From Chryseobacterium gleum (GTDB lineage Bacteria; Bacteroidota; Bacteroidia; Flavobacteriales_D; Sanyastnellaceae), in NCBI GenBank assembly GCA_945869405.1, contig CAMBPD010000003.1, forward strand, positions 1 to 47,799: 47,799 nucleotides of DNA. The letters are read 5' to 3'. Positions 1 through 7,894 of the stretch are shown here, in pieces; within the stretch, counting starts at the first letter, position 1, and the number at the start of each line of letters is the position of its first letter. Under the pieces are notes generated by a model. The model saw nothing but the letters and a program-made list of their open reading frames with translations. It ran no database searches and had not been told where the DNA came from. A program made the position numbers and the translations under genes.

Positions 1-516
1 AGTCACCGGACTGGCGTTGAAAGAGCCACACTAAATTGGAGACTCGCTGGCGCCTCCATTTTCAACACCGTCGAAATGAATAATCCTGGAGAAGATTGGC
101 AGGCCTTCATTCCCGCCCAATCCACAGGCTCTGTGGTTGAGTATTACATCGAAGGCGAATCGATGAGTGGAAAAATTCAAGTGCGTCCTATGCCAGCACC
201 TGTTGGCTATTGGAGCTTTACTGTTTTGGGAGAATCCATCGGATTGGAAGAGATTGGCGCACCAAGCATTAATCGAGTTTACCCCAATCCAGCATCTTCG
301 ATCACCTGCATCGAATTAAAAAGCGACCGCACGAGCAATTCAACACTTACTTTGGTGGATCTATTGGGGCGCACTGTGCAAACCATTCACGACGGATTCA
401 TACGATCGGGTGAATCTTCGTTTTTCTTCAATGCCGAACTACTTGATTCGGGTATCTACCGAGTAATAATTAAAACCAACAACGGTGTGCAATCGATTCC
501 AATAATGATCAACTAA
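1..516 (+). CDS. C-terminal part of a T9SS-secreted protein (5' end outside window)
   Basis: The frame is open from base 1 to the TAA at 514-516, so only the last 171 residues are present and the true start lies upstream. The last ~80 residues look like a type IX secretion sorting domain: a VYPNPASS motif, a beta-rich stretch with LVDLLGRTV, then SGIYRVIIKTNNG and a short tail ending at the stop. Such tails carry proteins through the outer membrane to the surface or medium. The part before it (VEYYIEGESMSGKIQVRP, then APVGYWSFTV) resembles the Ig-like module that follows agmatine/peptidylarginine deiminase domains in Bacteroidota. That assignment is from memory and weak, because the catalytic part is not in the window. 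Confidence 0.8.
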   Translation, partial: SHRTGVERATLNWRLAGASIFNTVEMNNPGEDWQAFIPAQSTGSVVEYYIEGESMSGKIQVRPMPAPVGYWSFTVLGESIGLEEIGAPSINRVYPNPASSITCIELKSDRTSNSTLTLVDLLGRTVQTIHDGFIRSGESSFFFNAELLDSGIYRVIIKTNNGVQSIPIMIN

Positions 517-518
517 AC

Positions 519-2276
519 TTGACAACAAAAAAACTCATATCCAACGATGCCATTGCCACGGCCACTCGGTTACCAAAAGACAACTTGCTTGTCTCATTGC
601 TCACCAAGGTCGCACGCATTGAGGAGGTAAACGAGTTGTACGCCAGCATGTGCGAGTCGCCTGGTTTAGACAGTATTGAAACTTTATTTTCGCACCTCGA
701 CATTGTACTCGAAATAGATGAGAAACAACTAGAGAGTATTCCACGCTCCGGGCCATTTATCGTGGTAGCCAATCATCCGTTTGGCGCATTAGACGGGCTA
801 GCGATGATTCTTGCCATCGCGAAAGTTCGACCCGACTTCAAGGTTATGGCCAACTTTCTTTTACAAAATGTTGAGCCCATAAAAGATTATTTCATTGCGG
901 TTAATCCGTTTGAGTCGCGCAGGGAAGCATATTCAAATGTTAGTGGTATCAAAGCAGTCAGGCAGCACCTCGAAACTGGAGGAGGTCTAGGCATTTTTCC
1001 TGCAGGTGAAGTGAGCACATACCAAGGCGACATGAATAAAGTGGCCGATAAAAAATGGGCGAGTTCCGTAATCAAAATCGTTCGGGGTGCATCGGTGCCG
1101 GTGATTCCATTGTTTTTTGATGGAAGCAACTCACGCATTTTTCATTTACTTGGAATGATTCATCCCAATTTGCGCACACTCGCACTGCCCTCGGAAATGC
1201 TCCGTAAGAAAGGCGATACCATTCGAATGAAAATCGGGAAACCTATTCAAGCTAAGGAAACTGAAATGTTTGTGTCGCTCGATCAATATGGCCGGTATTT
1301 GCGTGCCAAGACGTACGCCCTCGGCAGCTCCTTCGAGGTTAGGCGCGACTACTTTCGGCTCTTTCGTATTGCTAAAACGCCAGAAGAGATTATCTCTCCG
1401 GTAGATCCATCGCTCATTCTTCGCGAAATAGCAACGTTGACAGACTGCAAAACGCTTAGCTACGACACATTCGATTGCTTCGTCGTAAATAGTGAACGTA
1501 TACCCAGCATTTTGCGGGAGATTGGTCGCTTGCGTGAAGTAACTTTTCGAGCAGTTGGTGAAGGAACCAACAAAAGCATCGACTTGGATGAGTACGACTT
1601 GTACTACAACCATCTCATTTTGTGGGATCGTAAGGCGCAAAAAATTGCCGGAGCCTATCGTGTAGGTAACGGAGCGCAAATCATGCAGCGTTTCGGTAAA
1701 CGTGGCTTTTACATTTCCTCGCTTTTCCGCATGGATTCACAAATGGATTCATTGCTGGAGCAGAGCCTAGAGCTTGGGCGGTCATTCATTGTGAGTGAGT
1801 ATCAAAAACACAGACTTTCTTTGTTCCTGCTTTGGAAAGGAATCCTTTACTACCTCCTATCGAATGTGAATTTCAGGTACATAATTGGCCCGGTGTCTAT
1901 CAGCAATCAGTACCAAGAAATTAGTAAAGATTTAATTATCCAGTTCATAACCAAACACTACTTCGATCATACGTTATCTGAACACGTAACGCCTAAAAAT
2001 GCATTCAAGCCAAAGGTTAGCAAAGTAGATACAGCCGCTTTGCTTGATTCTACCCAGAGCGACATAAAGAAAATGGACCGCATTATCAGCGAAATTGAAC
2101 CCACGAGTTTTACGATGCCTGTGCTGTTGAAGAAATATCTTCAACAAAACGCGAAGATTATTGCATTCAACTGCGATCCAAAATTCAATAATGCATTGGA
2201 CGGGTTGATGTATTTGGACATGATGAATTTGCCCGCGGACACCATTGAAACATTGCAACGCGAAATGGTGATTTGA
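519..2276 (+). CDS. Bifunctional OlsF-like acyltransferase (LPLAT domain fused to GNAT-type N-acyltransferase)
   Basis: 585 residues. The N-terminal half is a lysophospholipid-type O-acyltransferase: ANHPFGALDGL holds the catalytic His86 and Asp92 (spacing HX5D, not the commoner HX4D), followed by GIFPAGEVS and VPVIPLFFDGSNSR. The C-terminal half, from about residue 330, resembles OlsB-type N-acyltransferases (LREVTFRAVGEGTNKSIDLD, then YNHLILWD and AGAYRVG). This order matches OlsF of Flavobacterium and Serratia, which makes ornithine lipids by N- then O-acylation; a glycine-lipid product is also possible. The start is a TTG two bases after the preceding stop; the first in-frame ATG is at residue 44, only just ahead of the domain, so the TTG is preferred. 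It probably acts at the inner face of the cytoplasmic membrane. Confidence 0.82.
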   Translation: MTTKKLISNDAIATATRLPKDNLLVSLLTKVARIEEVNELYASMCESPGLDSIETLFSHLDIVLEIDEKQLESIPRSGPFIVVANHPFGALDGLAMILAIAKVRPDFKVMANFLLQNVEPIKDYFIAVNPFESRREAYSNVSGIKAVRQHLETGGGLGIFPAGEVSTYQGDMNKVADKKWASSVIKIVRGASVPVIPLFFDGSNSRIFHLLGMIHPNLRTLALPSEMLRKKGDTIRMKIGKPIQAKETEMFVSLDQYGRYLRAKTYALGSSFEVRRDYFRLFRIAKTPEEIISPVDPSLILREIATLTDCKTLSYDTFDCFVVNSERIPSILREIGRLREVTFRAVGEGTNKSIDLDEYDLYYNHLILWDRKAQKIAGAYRVGNGAQIMQRFGKRGFYISSLFRMDSQMDSLLEQSLELGRSFIVSEYQKHRLSLFLLWKGILYYLLSNVNFRYIIGPVSISNQYQEISKDLIIQFITKHYFDHTLSEHVTPKNAFKPKVSKVDTAALLDSTQSDIKKMDRIISEIEPTSFTMPVLLKKYLQQNAKIIAFNCDPKFNNALDGLMYLDMMNLPADTIETLQREMVI

Positions 2277-2319
2277 TTGGGTCGAATAACCTAACTTCCG
2301 CTCTCAAATACATCCAATA

Positions 2320-3318
2320 ATGACCAACCGTAGAAAATTTATCAAGGCTTCTGCTGCAACAGGGCTTGGTATTGGCCTAGGGGCTTTTTCACGTTTCTTT
2401 TCACAAACCCAATCAGTAAACACTGCGGAAACTAGTCCGCAAGTATTTACCGAAGGCCTTGTTCTTTCCACCTGGGATGCAGGCATACCAGCCAATGCAG
2501 CGGCCTGGAAAGCTATGCTCGACGGAGGAAATGCACTTGACATGGCAGAGAAGGGAGTGAACGATACAGAAGCAGAGCTCTCGAATTCAACGGTAGGCCT
2601 CGGTGGCTGTCCAGATCGTGATGGCCATACAACATTAGACGCCTGTATCATGGATAGTGCAGGCAATGCGGGCAGTGTTATGTTTCTTGAACATATAAAA
2701 CACCCCGCCTCCGTGGCACGGAAAATAATGGAGAAGACACCGCACGTAATCTTGGTTGGTGAGGGCGCGTATCAGTTTGCCCTTGCTGAAGGGTTTAAAC
2801 ACGACGATTATGTGAGCGCTGATTCCCAAAAAGCCTGGCAAGACTGGCTTAAAACAAGTCAATACAAGCCCATCATAAACATAGAAAACCACGACACCAT
2901 TGGTCTTCTTGCAATGGACGCAAGTGGTGACTTGGCGGGTGCCTGCACAACGAGTGGCATGGCCTTTAAAATGCATGGAAGAGTTGGCGATAGCCCAGTT
3001 ATCGGTGCAGGTTTATATGTTGACAATGAAATCGGCGCAGCCACTTCAAGCGGGTTGGGCGAGGCCGTAATACGCACGTGTGGTTCGTTTTTGGTTGTAG
3101 AAATGATGCGCCAAGGAGCTACACCACAGCAAGCCTGCGAAGAAGCAATAAACCGAATCAAAATCAAACATACCAACTTCGAAGATTTTCAAGTTGGCTA
3201 CCTCGCGGTAAACAAAGCGGGTGAAATTGGAGCCTTTGCGATTCACCCCGGTTTCACCTATTCACTTCACAAGTGGGGAGAAAACAAAGTGTATAAATCG
3301 AAGAGTTTGCTAGAATAA
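2320..3318 (+). CDS. Glycosylasparaginase (N4-(beta-N-acetylglucosaminyl)-L-asparaginase), Tat-exported
   Basis: 332 residues, family-typical length. It begins with a twin-arginine signal (RRKFIK followed by a hydrophobic stretch), so it should be exported folded to the periplasm. NHDTIGLLAMD carries the nucleophile Thr193, at which this Ntn-hydrolase precursor cuts itself into alpha and beta chains. HGRVGDSPVIGAGLYVDNE and the TSSGLGEA stretch match the substrate-binding part of the Elizabethkingia enzyme. It cleaves the GlcNAc-Asn bond of degraded N-glycopeptides, releasing aspartate and the glycosylamine. It follows the OlsF-like gene by 43 bp on the same strand. The stop lies 7 bp from the stop of the convergent gene at 3326. 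Confidence 0.92.
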   Translation: MTNRRKFIKASAATGLGIGLGAFSRFFSQTQSVNTAETSPQVFTEGLVLSTWDAGIPANAAAWKAMLDGGNALDMAEKGVNDTEAELSNSTVGLGGCPDRDGHTTLDACIMDSAGNAGSVMFLEHIKHPASVARKIMEKTPHVILVGEGAYQFALAEGFKHDDYVSADSQKAWQDWLKTSQYKPIINIENHDTIGLLAMDASGDLAGACTTSGMAFKMHGRVGDSPVIGAGLYVDNEIGAATSSGLGEAVIRTCGSFLVVEMMRQGATPQQACEEAINRIKIKHTNFEDFQVGYLAVNKAGEIGAFAIHPGFTYSLHKWGENKVYKSKSLLE

Positions 3319-3325
3319 GCAGAAA

Positions 3326-3661
3326 CTACAACTTAATCATCGCACCGCGCACGTCGGCGAGCACAGTTGCTGGTCCACCAAAATGATCTACGATACGCGT
3401 ATTTAGTGACCAAGCTTTAATACTGTTCTGAATTTTAATACGATCATGCGGATCAACACCACCAACCATTACAACGAGTTGGGGGTGGTTGTTTTCTATG
3501 AACTGAAGTGCCTGTGCTAAAACAACCGAACCTGAGCAAATGAATTCTGCCTTTTCCAATTGTGCTTTCACATTACTAACGATGTAATCGTGTTTACCAA
3601 ATACCAACACTTGAACGGTGTCTACATTGGCGGGGGATGATTCTATTAAGGCAAGTTCCAT
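3326..3661 (-). CDS. Small receiver-like protein, function unknown
   Basis: 111 residues from the ATG at 3661; the frame extends to 3715 but that would run into the divergent UbiA gene, and a -7-like box lies at 3681-3688. Alternating beta and alpha stretches (VQVLVFGKHDYIV, then QALQFIENNHPQLVVMVGG) look like a response-regulator receiver fold. However, the position where the phospho-acceptor Asp should end strand 3 reads VVMVGG, so it cannot work as a classical receiver. The sequence ends with an HFGG motif. Similar short orphan proteins occur in Bacteroidota, but I know of no function. No kinase gene is nearby. Confidence 0.65.
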   Translation of the reverse strand: MELALIESSPANVDTVQVLVFGKHDYIVSNVKAQLEKAEFICSGSVVLAQALQFIENNHPQLVVMVGGVDPHDRIKIQNSIKAWSLNTRIVDHFGGPATVLADVRGAMIKL

Positions 3662-3680
3662 TTTCTTTACGGCTATATTG

Positions 3681-3688
3681 CGAATGTA
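3681..3688 (-). promoter_or_regulatory. Candidate -7 box TACATTCG for the 3326-3661 gene
   Basis: Reads TACATTCG on the minus strand, 19 nt before the ATG at 3661. Fits the window-wide TAnnTT(T/C)G pattern. No well-spaced TTG -33 element is seen. Confidence 0.45.
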
Positions 3689-3697
3689 AAGAATGTA

Positions 3698-4669
3698 TTG
3701 CCCAACCTTATTCACAAAAACTCAACAATCGTGCGACTGAAATCCATCTTAATGCTTTCCAGGCCGTTGAATCTTTTCATAGTAGCAATCACTATGTTTC
3801 TCACGCGCTATGTTGTACTTGTGGATGTGTTGGGAAAAGGAGGCAAAGAGGACTTAGCGCTCAGTCATTTGCACTTTACCTCACTTGTGTTGAGTGCTTT
3901 GTTAATTACGGCCGCGGGAAACGTAATCAATGATTACTTCGATCAAAAAGTCGACAAAATCAACAAGCCCGAAAAAGTCATTGTTGGTAAAACGATAAAT
4001 CGGAAAGTAGCCATACTCGTTCATCAAGGGTTAAATACCCTAGCATTTCTATTGGTTTTCTGGGTGAGTTGGAAAACACATTTTTGGCAGCTTCTGATAT
4101 TCCCTAGTGTAATTACATTTTTGCTTTGGTGGTATTCACCCATCTTCAAGAAAAAACCGCTGATTGGAAATCTACTTGTAGCGCTATGCACAGCTTCAGT
4201 ACCTGTTTTTGCTGTCATTTCCGATATCCATATTCTTGGTCACTCCTTGCGCAATCATTCACATGTCGGCATGTCGCTTTATACCTACGCTTGGCTCTGG
4301 GTGCTGGGCATTGCCGCGTTTGCGTTTGTACTAACGATGATCCGCGAAGCGGTGAAGGATGTGCAAGACTCACCGGGCGACAGCGCGGAGCAATACAAAA
4401 CGCTACCCATTATTTGGGGAATACAACTCACCAAGCGCTATGTCTTAGTGTGGATGTTTGTTTTCTTCGCAATGACCGGATGGTGTATGTCTAGAACAGA
4501 TACCTTCAATGATTTAATCTGGATAGCGTCATGCTTAGCATTGCCGATGGCCATTGCACTTATCCAAGTAATGCGCGCTACAACCCCTGAAAGCTTTGGC
4601 CGAGTGAGTCGTTGGATAAAATGGGTGATGGTTGGTGGCTTGTTACTTATACTAGCCCTCCTGCAATAG
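3698..4669 (+). CDS. UbiA-family prenyltransferase
   Basis: Up to 323 residues and highly hydrophobic, with about eight or nine membrane segments. The first Asp-rich motif NDYFDQKVDKINKPEK (N78 to D86, pattern NDxxDxxxD) and a second one, REAVKDVQDSPGD, bind the Mg-diphosphate of the isoprenoid donor. Bacteroidota homologues are often labelled geranylgeranylglycerol-phosphate geranylgeranyltransferase, but the acceptor cannot be read from the sequence; menaquinone or heme side-chain transfer are alternatives. The start given is a TTG; a GTG at 3731 or the ATG at 3752 would still keep the first membrane helix and may be the real start. The 3' end overlaps the convergent MFS gene by 18 bp. Confidence 0.85.
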   Translation: MPNLIHKNSTIVRLKSILMLSRPLNLFIVAITMFLTRYVVLVDVLGKGGKEDLALSHLHFTSLVLSALLITAAGNVINDYFDQKVDKINKPEKVIVGKTINRKVAILVHQGLNTLAFLLVFWVSWKTHFWQLLIFPSVITFLLWWYSPIFKKKPLIGNLLVALCTASVPVFAVISDIHILGHSLRNHSHVGMSLYTYAWLWVLGIAAFAFVLTMIREAVKDVQDSPGDSAEQYKTLPIIWGIQLTKRYVLVWMFVFFAMTGWCMSRTDTFNDLIWIASCLALPMAIALIQVMRATTPESFGRVSRWIKWVMVGGLLLILALLQ

Positions 4670-5965
4670 AGATTCTTTGCGCGGCACTCGCATGAGCAAT
4701 ACCAAGCCAATAAGGAAGAAGACAATCAATGCCAATATGCTTGCGCGCATGCTTCCGAACGTTCCTTCAATGTAGCCGAATGAAAGCAAGCCAATGATCA
4801 ATCCAACCTTCTCTGTGACGTCGTAGAAGCTGAAAAACGATGCTGTATCCTTTGTGGAGGGCAGCAACTTGGAGTAAGTGCTTCTAGCGAGCGATTGTGT
4901 TCCACCCATTATGAATCCAATTGATGCAGCTGCCACATAAAATTCCATAGGCGTATAGACAAACCAATAGGCAACCACACAGATGAGAGCCCACACCACA
5001 AGAGCAAGTATCAGTGTGGGCAGATTACCGAGTTTTCTACTAACCCAAGAAAACGCAAATGCTCCCGGAATAGCGATTATCTGCACAAGCAACACGGCAC
5101 CTATTAATTGGCCATCTGCAAGACCCATAACCGTTTTACCGGTTTCGTCGACACGTTCAATTTCTTTGGTACCGAACAAGGACGCCATTTGCATTATGGT
5201 CTGTACTCCCATTGAGAATACAAAAAAACTCAATAAGTATCTTTTCAAAACAGGACTATAAGTGAGTTGATTCCAAACCTTCTTCAATTCTCTGAAACCA
5301 TTATTAAGCACAGCGCGCGTCATTTTTTTTCCTGTTGAATTTTCTGGCAAATAAGCAAACGTGTATTGCGCAAAACCGGCCCACCATATGCCCACGGTAA
5401 TAAAGCACCACTTTGCTGGAATTTCAAACACCATTATCATTACCAGATTAATCACCAACAAAAGCACACTTCCCACATAACCGAGCGAATAACCTTTGGC
5501 GCTCAGCTTGTCTTGCTCCTCCGTAGAAGCTACGTTGGGAAGAAATGAATTGTAAAGCGCGTAGCTGCACCAAAACCCGATACACGCCAGCATGATGCTG
5601 AGCATACTCCATTCCAGATGATGCACATCAAAAAAGAAGAGAGAAGCGCAAGAAGCTGATCCGACGTAGCACGCCCATTTCATAAAGAACTTTTTTCTTC
5701 CGAGATAATCCGCCAAACCAGCAATAGTGGGTGCTAGAATACATACTATAACCATACCCGCCGCCAACACGTAGGAGAGCGCTTCTGTATTCTTGTAGAC
5801 ACTTCCGAAGAACAGTACATTGTCTCCTTCCGCTCCATCTTCGGCAGTGCGTGTAACAGCGCTATAAAATATCGGGAAGATTGCAGTGCTAATAACCAAA
5901 TTGTAGGTCGAGTTTGCCCAATCATACATTGCCCATGCACGTTGCGCCCTTGTTGTGATTTTCAT
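4652..5965 (-). CDS. UMF1-family MFS transporter
   Basis: 437 residues from the ATG at 5965. The open frame runs on to 6163, but the extension is rich in Cys, His and Gln, overlaps lhgO, and lacks family features. RAQRAWAMYDWANSTYNLV at the N-terminus is the hallmark of the UMF1/Atg22-like branch of the major facilitator superfamily. About twelve hydrophobic segments follow, with LADYLGRKK in the conserved loop 2-3 and FSWVSRKLGNLPT in loop 8-9. The substrate is unknown in bacteria; the eukaryotic relatives export amino acids from the vacuole. It is divergent from lhgO with 65 bp between the start codons, so co-regulation is possible but unproven. Confidence 0.85.
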   Translation of the reverse strand: MKITTRAQRAWAMYDWANSTYNLVISTAIFPIFYSAVTRTAEDGAEGDNVLFFGSVYKNTEALSYVLAAGMVIVCILAPTIAGLADYLGRKKFFMKWACYVGSASCASLFFFDVHHLEWSMLSIMLACIGFWCSYALYNSFLPNVASTEEQDKLSAKGYSLGYVGSVLLLVINLVMIMVFEIPAKWCFITVGIWWAGFAQYTFAYLPENSTGKKMTRAVLNNGFRELKKVWNQLTYSPVLKRYLLSFFVFSMGVQTIMQMASLFGTKEIERVDETGKTVMGLADGQLIGAVLLVQIIAIPGAFAFSWVSRKLGNLPTLILALVVWALICVVAYWFVYTPMEFYVAAASIGFIMGGTQSLARSTYSKLLPSTKDTASFFSFYDVTEKVGLIIGLLSFGYIEGTFGSMRASILALIVFFLIGLVLLMRVPRKESLLQEG

Positions 5966-6030
5966 GGCATAAACATACACTGCCCCTTCATAGAATCGCA
6001 CCCCGACCAAACGCGTTTTATTACTAGCGC

Positions 6031-7263
6031 ATGTATATTCGAACCGTGGAAAAAACATTCGATATTGTGATTGTTGGTGGAGGCATCGTGGGTGCTGCCA
6101 CATTGTATAAAATACAAGTTGCATACCCGCACCTGAGCATTTTGCTTCTTGAAAAAGAAGCACATTTAGCTAAACATCAAACGGGCAACAACAGTGGTGT
6201 AATACATTCAGGATTGTACTACAAACCAGGTTCGTTGAAGGCTATAAACTGCGTAAACGGTCGCCGAGAACTGGTTCGATTTGCGAAGGAACATGGTATC
6301 AAGCACGACATCTGTGGAAAACTCATTGTAGCCACCAAGGCCTCGGAGCTTCCGAATATGGAGAAAATTTGGAATAACGGCATTGAGAATGGCATTGAAA
6401 ATATGCGCCGTGTGACCAAAGAAGAAATCACAGAGATTGAACCTTTCTGCGAGGGTATTGGGGGGTTGCATATAGGGTGTACGGGAATAATCGATTACCG
6501 CGGAGCCACCCAAAAAATGGCAGATATCGCACTATCGAAACAACCCAACAGCGAAGTGCACACCGATGAAGAAGCGCTATCCTTTGAACGAGAAGGGGAA
6601 CACACACGGGTGGTTACCGCGCGCGGAACCTATAAAGCGAGAAGAATGATTTTTTGCGGTGGCCTTCAGGCCGATCGCTTGGCAAGAAAAGATGGTGTTG
6701 ACCTGAAAGAGAAGGTAGTTGGTTTTCGAGGAGACTACTATGAGTTAACTGAAGATGCGAAACACAAAGTAAAGCATCTTATTTATCCCGTTCCTAATCC
6801 AGACTTTCCATTTTTAGGAGTGCACTTTACTCGCATGGTAGATGGTGAGATTGAATGCGGACCCAATGCGGTGTTTACCTTCAAGCGGGAAGGCTATGGC
6901 AAGACCGATTTCAATCTGCGTGATACCATGGACGCGCTGAGCTACATTGGCACATGGCGTCTTTTCATGAACAACATGAAATTTGGCATCGACGAATACC
7001 GGCGAGCTTTTTCAAAACGTCTATTCTTAAAGACACTCCAAACCTTGGTTCCCTCGCTCACCATGGACGACATCCATCCGGGAAGAGCTGGGGTTCGTGC
7101 CTTGCTGTTGCGGCAGGATGGCGACACGCGCGACGATTTCAGAATAGAGTACACAGACCACAGCATACACGTTCTTAATGCGCCATCTCCGGCAGCTACA
7201 GCGGCATTGGCCATCGGAGAGAACGTTCGCGAGATGGCCGAACAACATTTCGGATTGAAGTAA
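6031..7263 (+). CDS. lhgO: L-2-hydroxyglutarate oxidase
   Basis: 410 residues. The N-terminal FAD-binding motif VIVGGGIVGAATLY (residues 13-26) is followed by HQTGNNSGVIHSGLYYKPGS, which is diagnostic for this branch of the DAO flavoenzyme family. Later stretches GFRGDYYEL, YPVPNPDFPFLGVHFTR and HPGRAGVRA also fit. It oxidises L-2-hydroxyglutarate to 2-oxoglutarate, passing electrons to oxygen or the quinone pool, and so recovers a by-product of central metabolism. It works at the membrane or in the cytosol. An ATG at 6031 gives a normal N-terminus. A strong bidirectional terminator follows 12 bp after the stop. Confidence 0.93.
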   Translation: MYIRTVEKTFDIVIVGGGIVGAATLYKIQVAYPHLSILLLEKEAHLAKHQTGNNSGVIHSGLYYKPGSLKAINCVNGRRELVRFAKEHGIKHDICGKLIVATKASELPNMEKIWNNGIENGIENMRRVTKEEITEIEPFCEGIGGLHIGCTGIIDYRGATQKMADIALSKQPNSEVHTDEEALSFEREGEHTRVVTARGTYKARRMIFCGGLQADRLARKDGVDLKEKVVGFRGDYYELTEDAKHKVKHLIYPVPNPDFPFLGVHFTRMVDGEIECGPNAVFTFKREGYGKTDFNLRDTMDALSYIGTWRLFMNNMKFGIDEYRRAFSKRLFLKTLQTLVPSLTMDDIHPGRAGVRALLLRQDGDTRDDFRIEYTDHSIHVLNAPSPAATAALAIGENVREMAEQHFGLK

Positions 7264-7275
7264 TTGAATGGCAAT

Positions 7276-7307
7276 AAAAAAGCCTCTTCGATTGAAGAGG
7301 CTTTTTT
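7276..7307. terminator. Bidirectional Rho-independent terminator
   Basis: Stem GCCTCTTC/GAAGAGGC with a GATT loop, flanked by six As on the left and six Ts on the right, so it gives a U-tract on both strands. It lies between the convergent stops of lhgO (7263) and the Cys-rich gene (7327) and should end both transcripts. Confidence 0.92.
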
Positions 7308-7326
7308 GCTTTGTTTTGACAACCGA

Positions 7327-7662
7327 TTATTTCTTCGGTTCAGCCATTGCTATTGTTTTTGTGCGCTTCGCTTTTTTACCTTCAGCTGGTGCCGCTTCAG
7401 CAGTACCACCCTTTTGGCAGCATGAGCCACCTGCACTTGCAGTACCCTTGCTGCAGCAAGACTTTTCCGTGGCAACTGCACCAGTGGTTTCGCACTTTGC
7501 TCCTGTTTGAGCCGCAGTTTTCTCGCACTTAGCCTTGTCGGCCTCAGAGCATTTCATTGTTTCTTGTTTTGAAGCTGTGCTTTTAGCTGCAGCGTTCTGA
7601 CATTGGGCACTGGCCACTCCGCAGAAAGCAACGAAGGCCAATAGGGCAAAGAACTTTTTCAT
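7327..7662 (-). CDS. Small secreted Cys-rich protein, function unknown
   Basis: 111 residues. A clear Sec signal peptide (MKKFFALLAFVAFCGVASA, cut near Ala-Gln) precedes a mature part of about 90 residues rich in Ala, Lys and Thr. The mature part holds eight Cys: four spaced singles (QC, MKC, AKC, AKC) and then two CC pairs (KSCCSKG and GSCCQKG). The C-terminus is basic and Lys-rich. I do not recognise a named family. The repeated Cys pattern with little hydrophobic core suggests metal binding or a disulfide-knotted periplasmic peptide, but this is inference. It is a single-gene unit with its own terminator and a possible promoter box at 7722-7729. Confidence 0.72.
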   Translation of the reverse strand: MKKFFALLAFVAFCGVASAQCQNAAAKSTASKQETMKCSEADKAKCEKTAAQTGAKCETTGAVATEKSCCSKGTASAGGSCCQKGGTAEAAPAEGKKAKRTKTIAMAEPKK

Positions 7663-7721
7663 TGTATTGTTTTAAATTATTACGTGATCGTTTTTTGAGG
7701 ATATAAATGTAACCCTCTGTG

Positions 7722-7729
7722 CGAATATA
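7722..7729 (-). promoter_or_regulatory. Candidate -7 box TATATTCG for the Cys-rich gene
   Basis: TATATTCG on the minus strand, 59 nt before the ATG at 7662, implying a leader of roughly 50 nt. The 232-bp gap 7663-7894 holds nothing else that I recognise apart from weaker -7-like strings on the plus strand for the gene at 7895. Confidence 0.4.
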
Positions 7730-7894
7730 CACTCAAATTTGAGTCTACACACGAGTCAGCCGCAGGTAGAACTATTTTTAACATTGAGCAACTATCGACG
7801 CATGTTACCTCATAACTCTCTGAACGTTCTGGAACCTTTGCTGTATTAAACCTAACTTGCAAATGGCTTCACAGCTAAGTCTACTACAAAGTAA

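Noticed and set aside
1146-1679. Long minus-strand open frame (177 codons) inside the OlsF-like gene
   Set aside because: Fully antisense to a gene with clear domain motifs; no promoter box, no signal or family pattern in its translation.
5966-6163. N-terminal extension of the UMF1 transporter
   Set aside because: It would overlap the lhgO coding region by 133 bp, and the extension has no family similarity; the ATG at 5965 precedes the conserved YDWANS motif directly.
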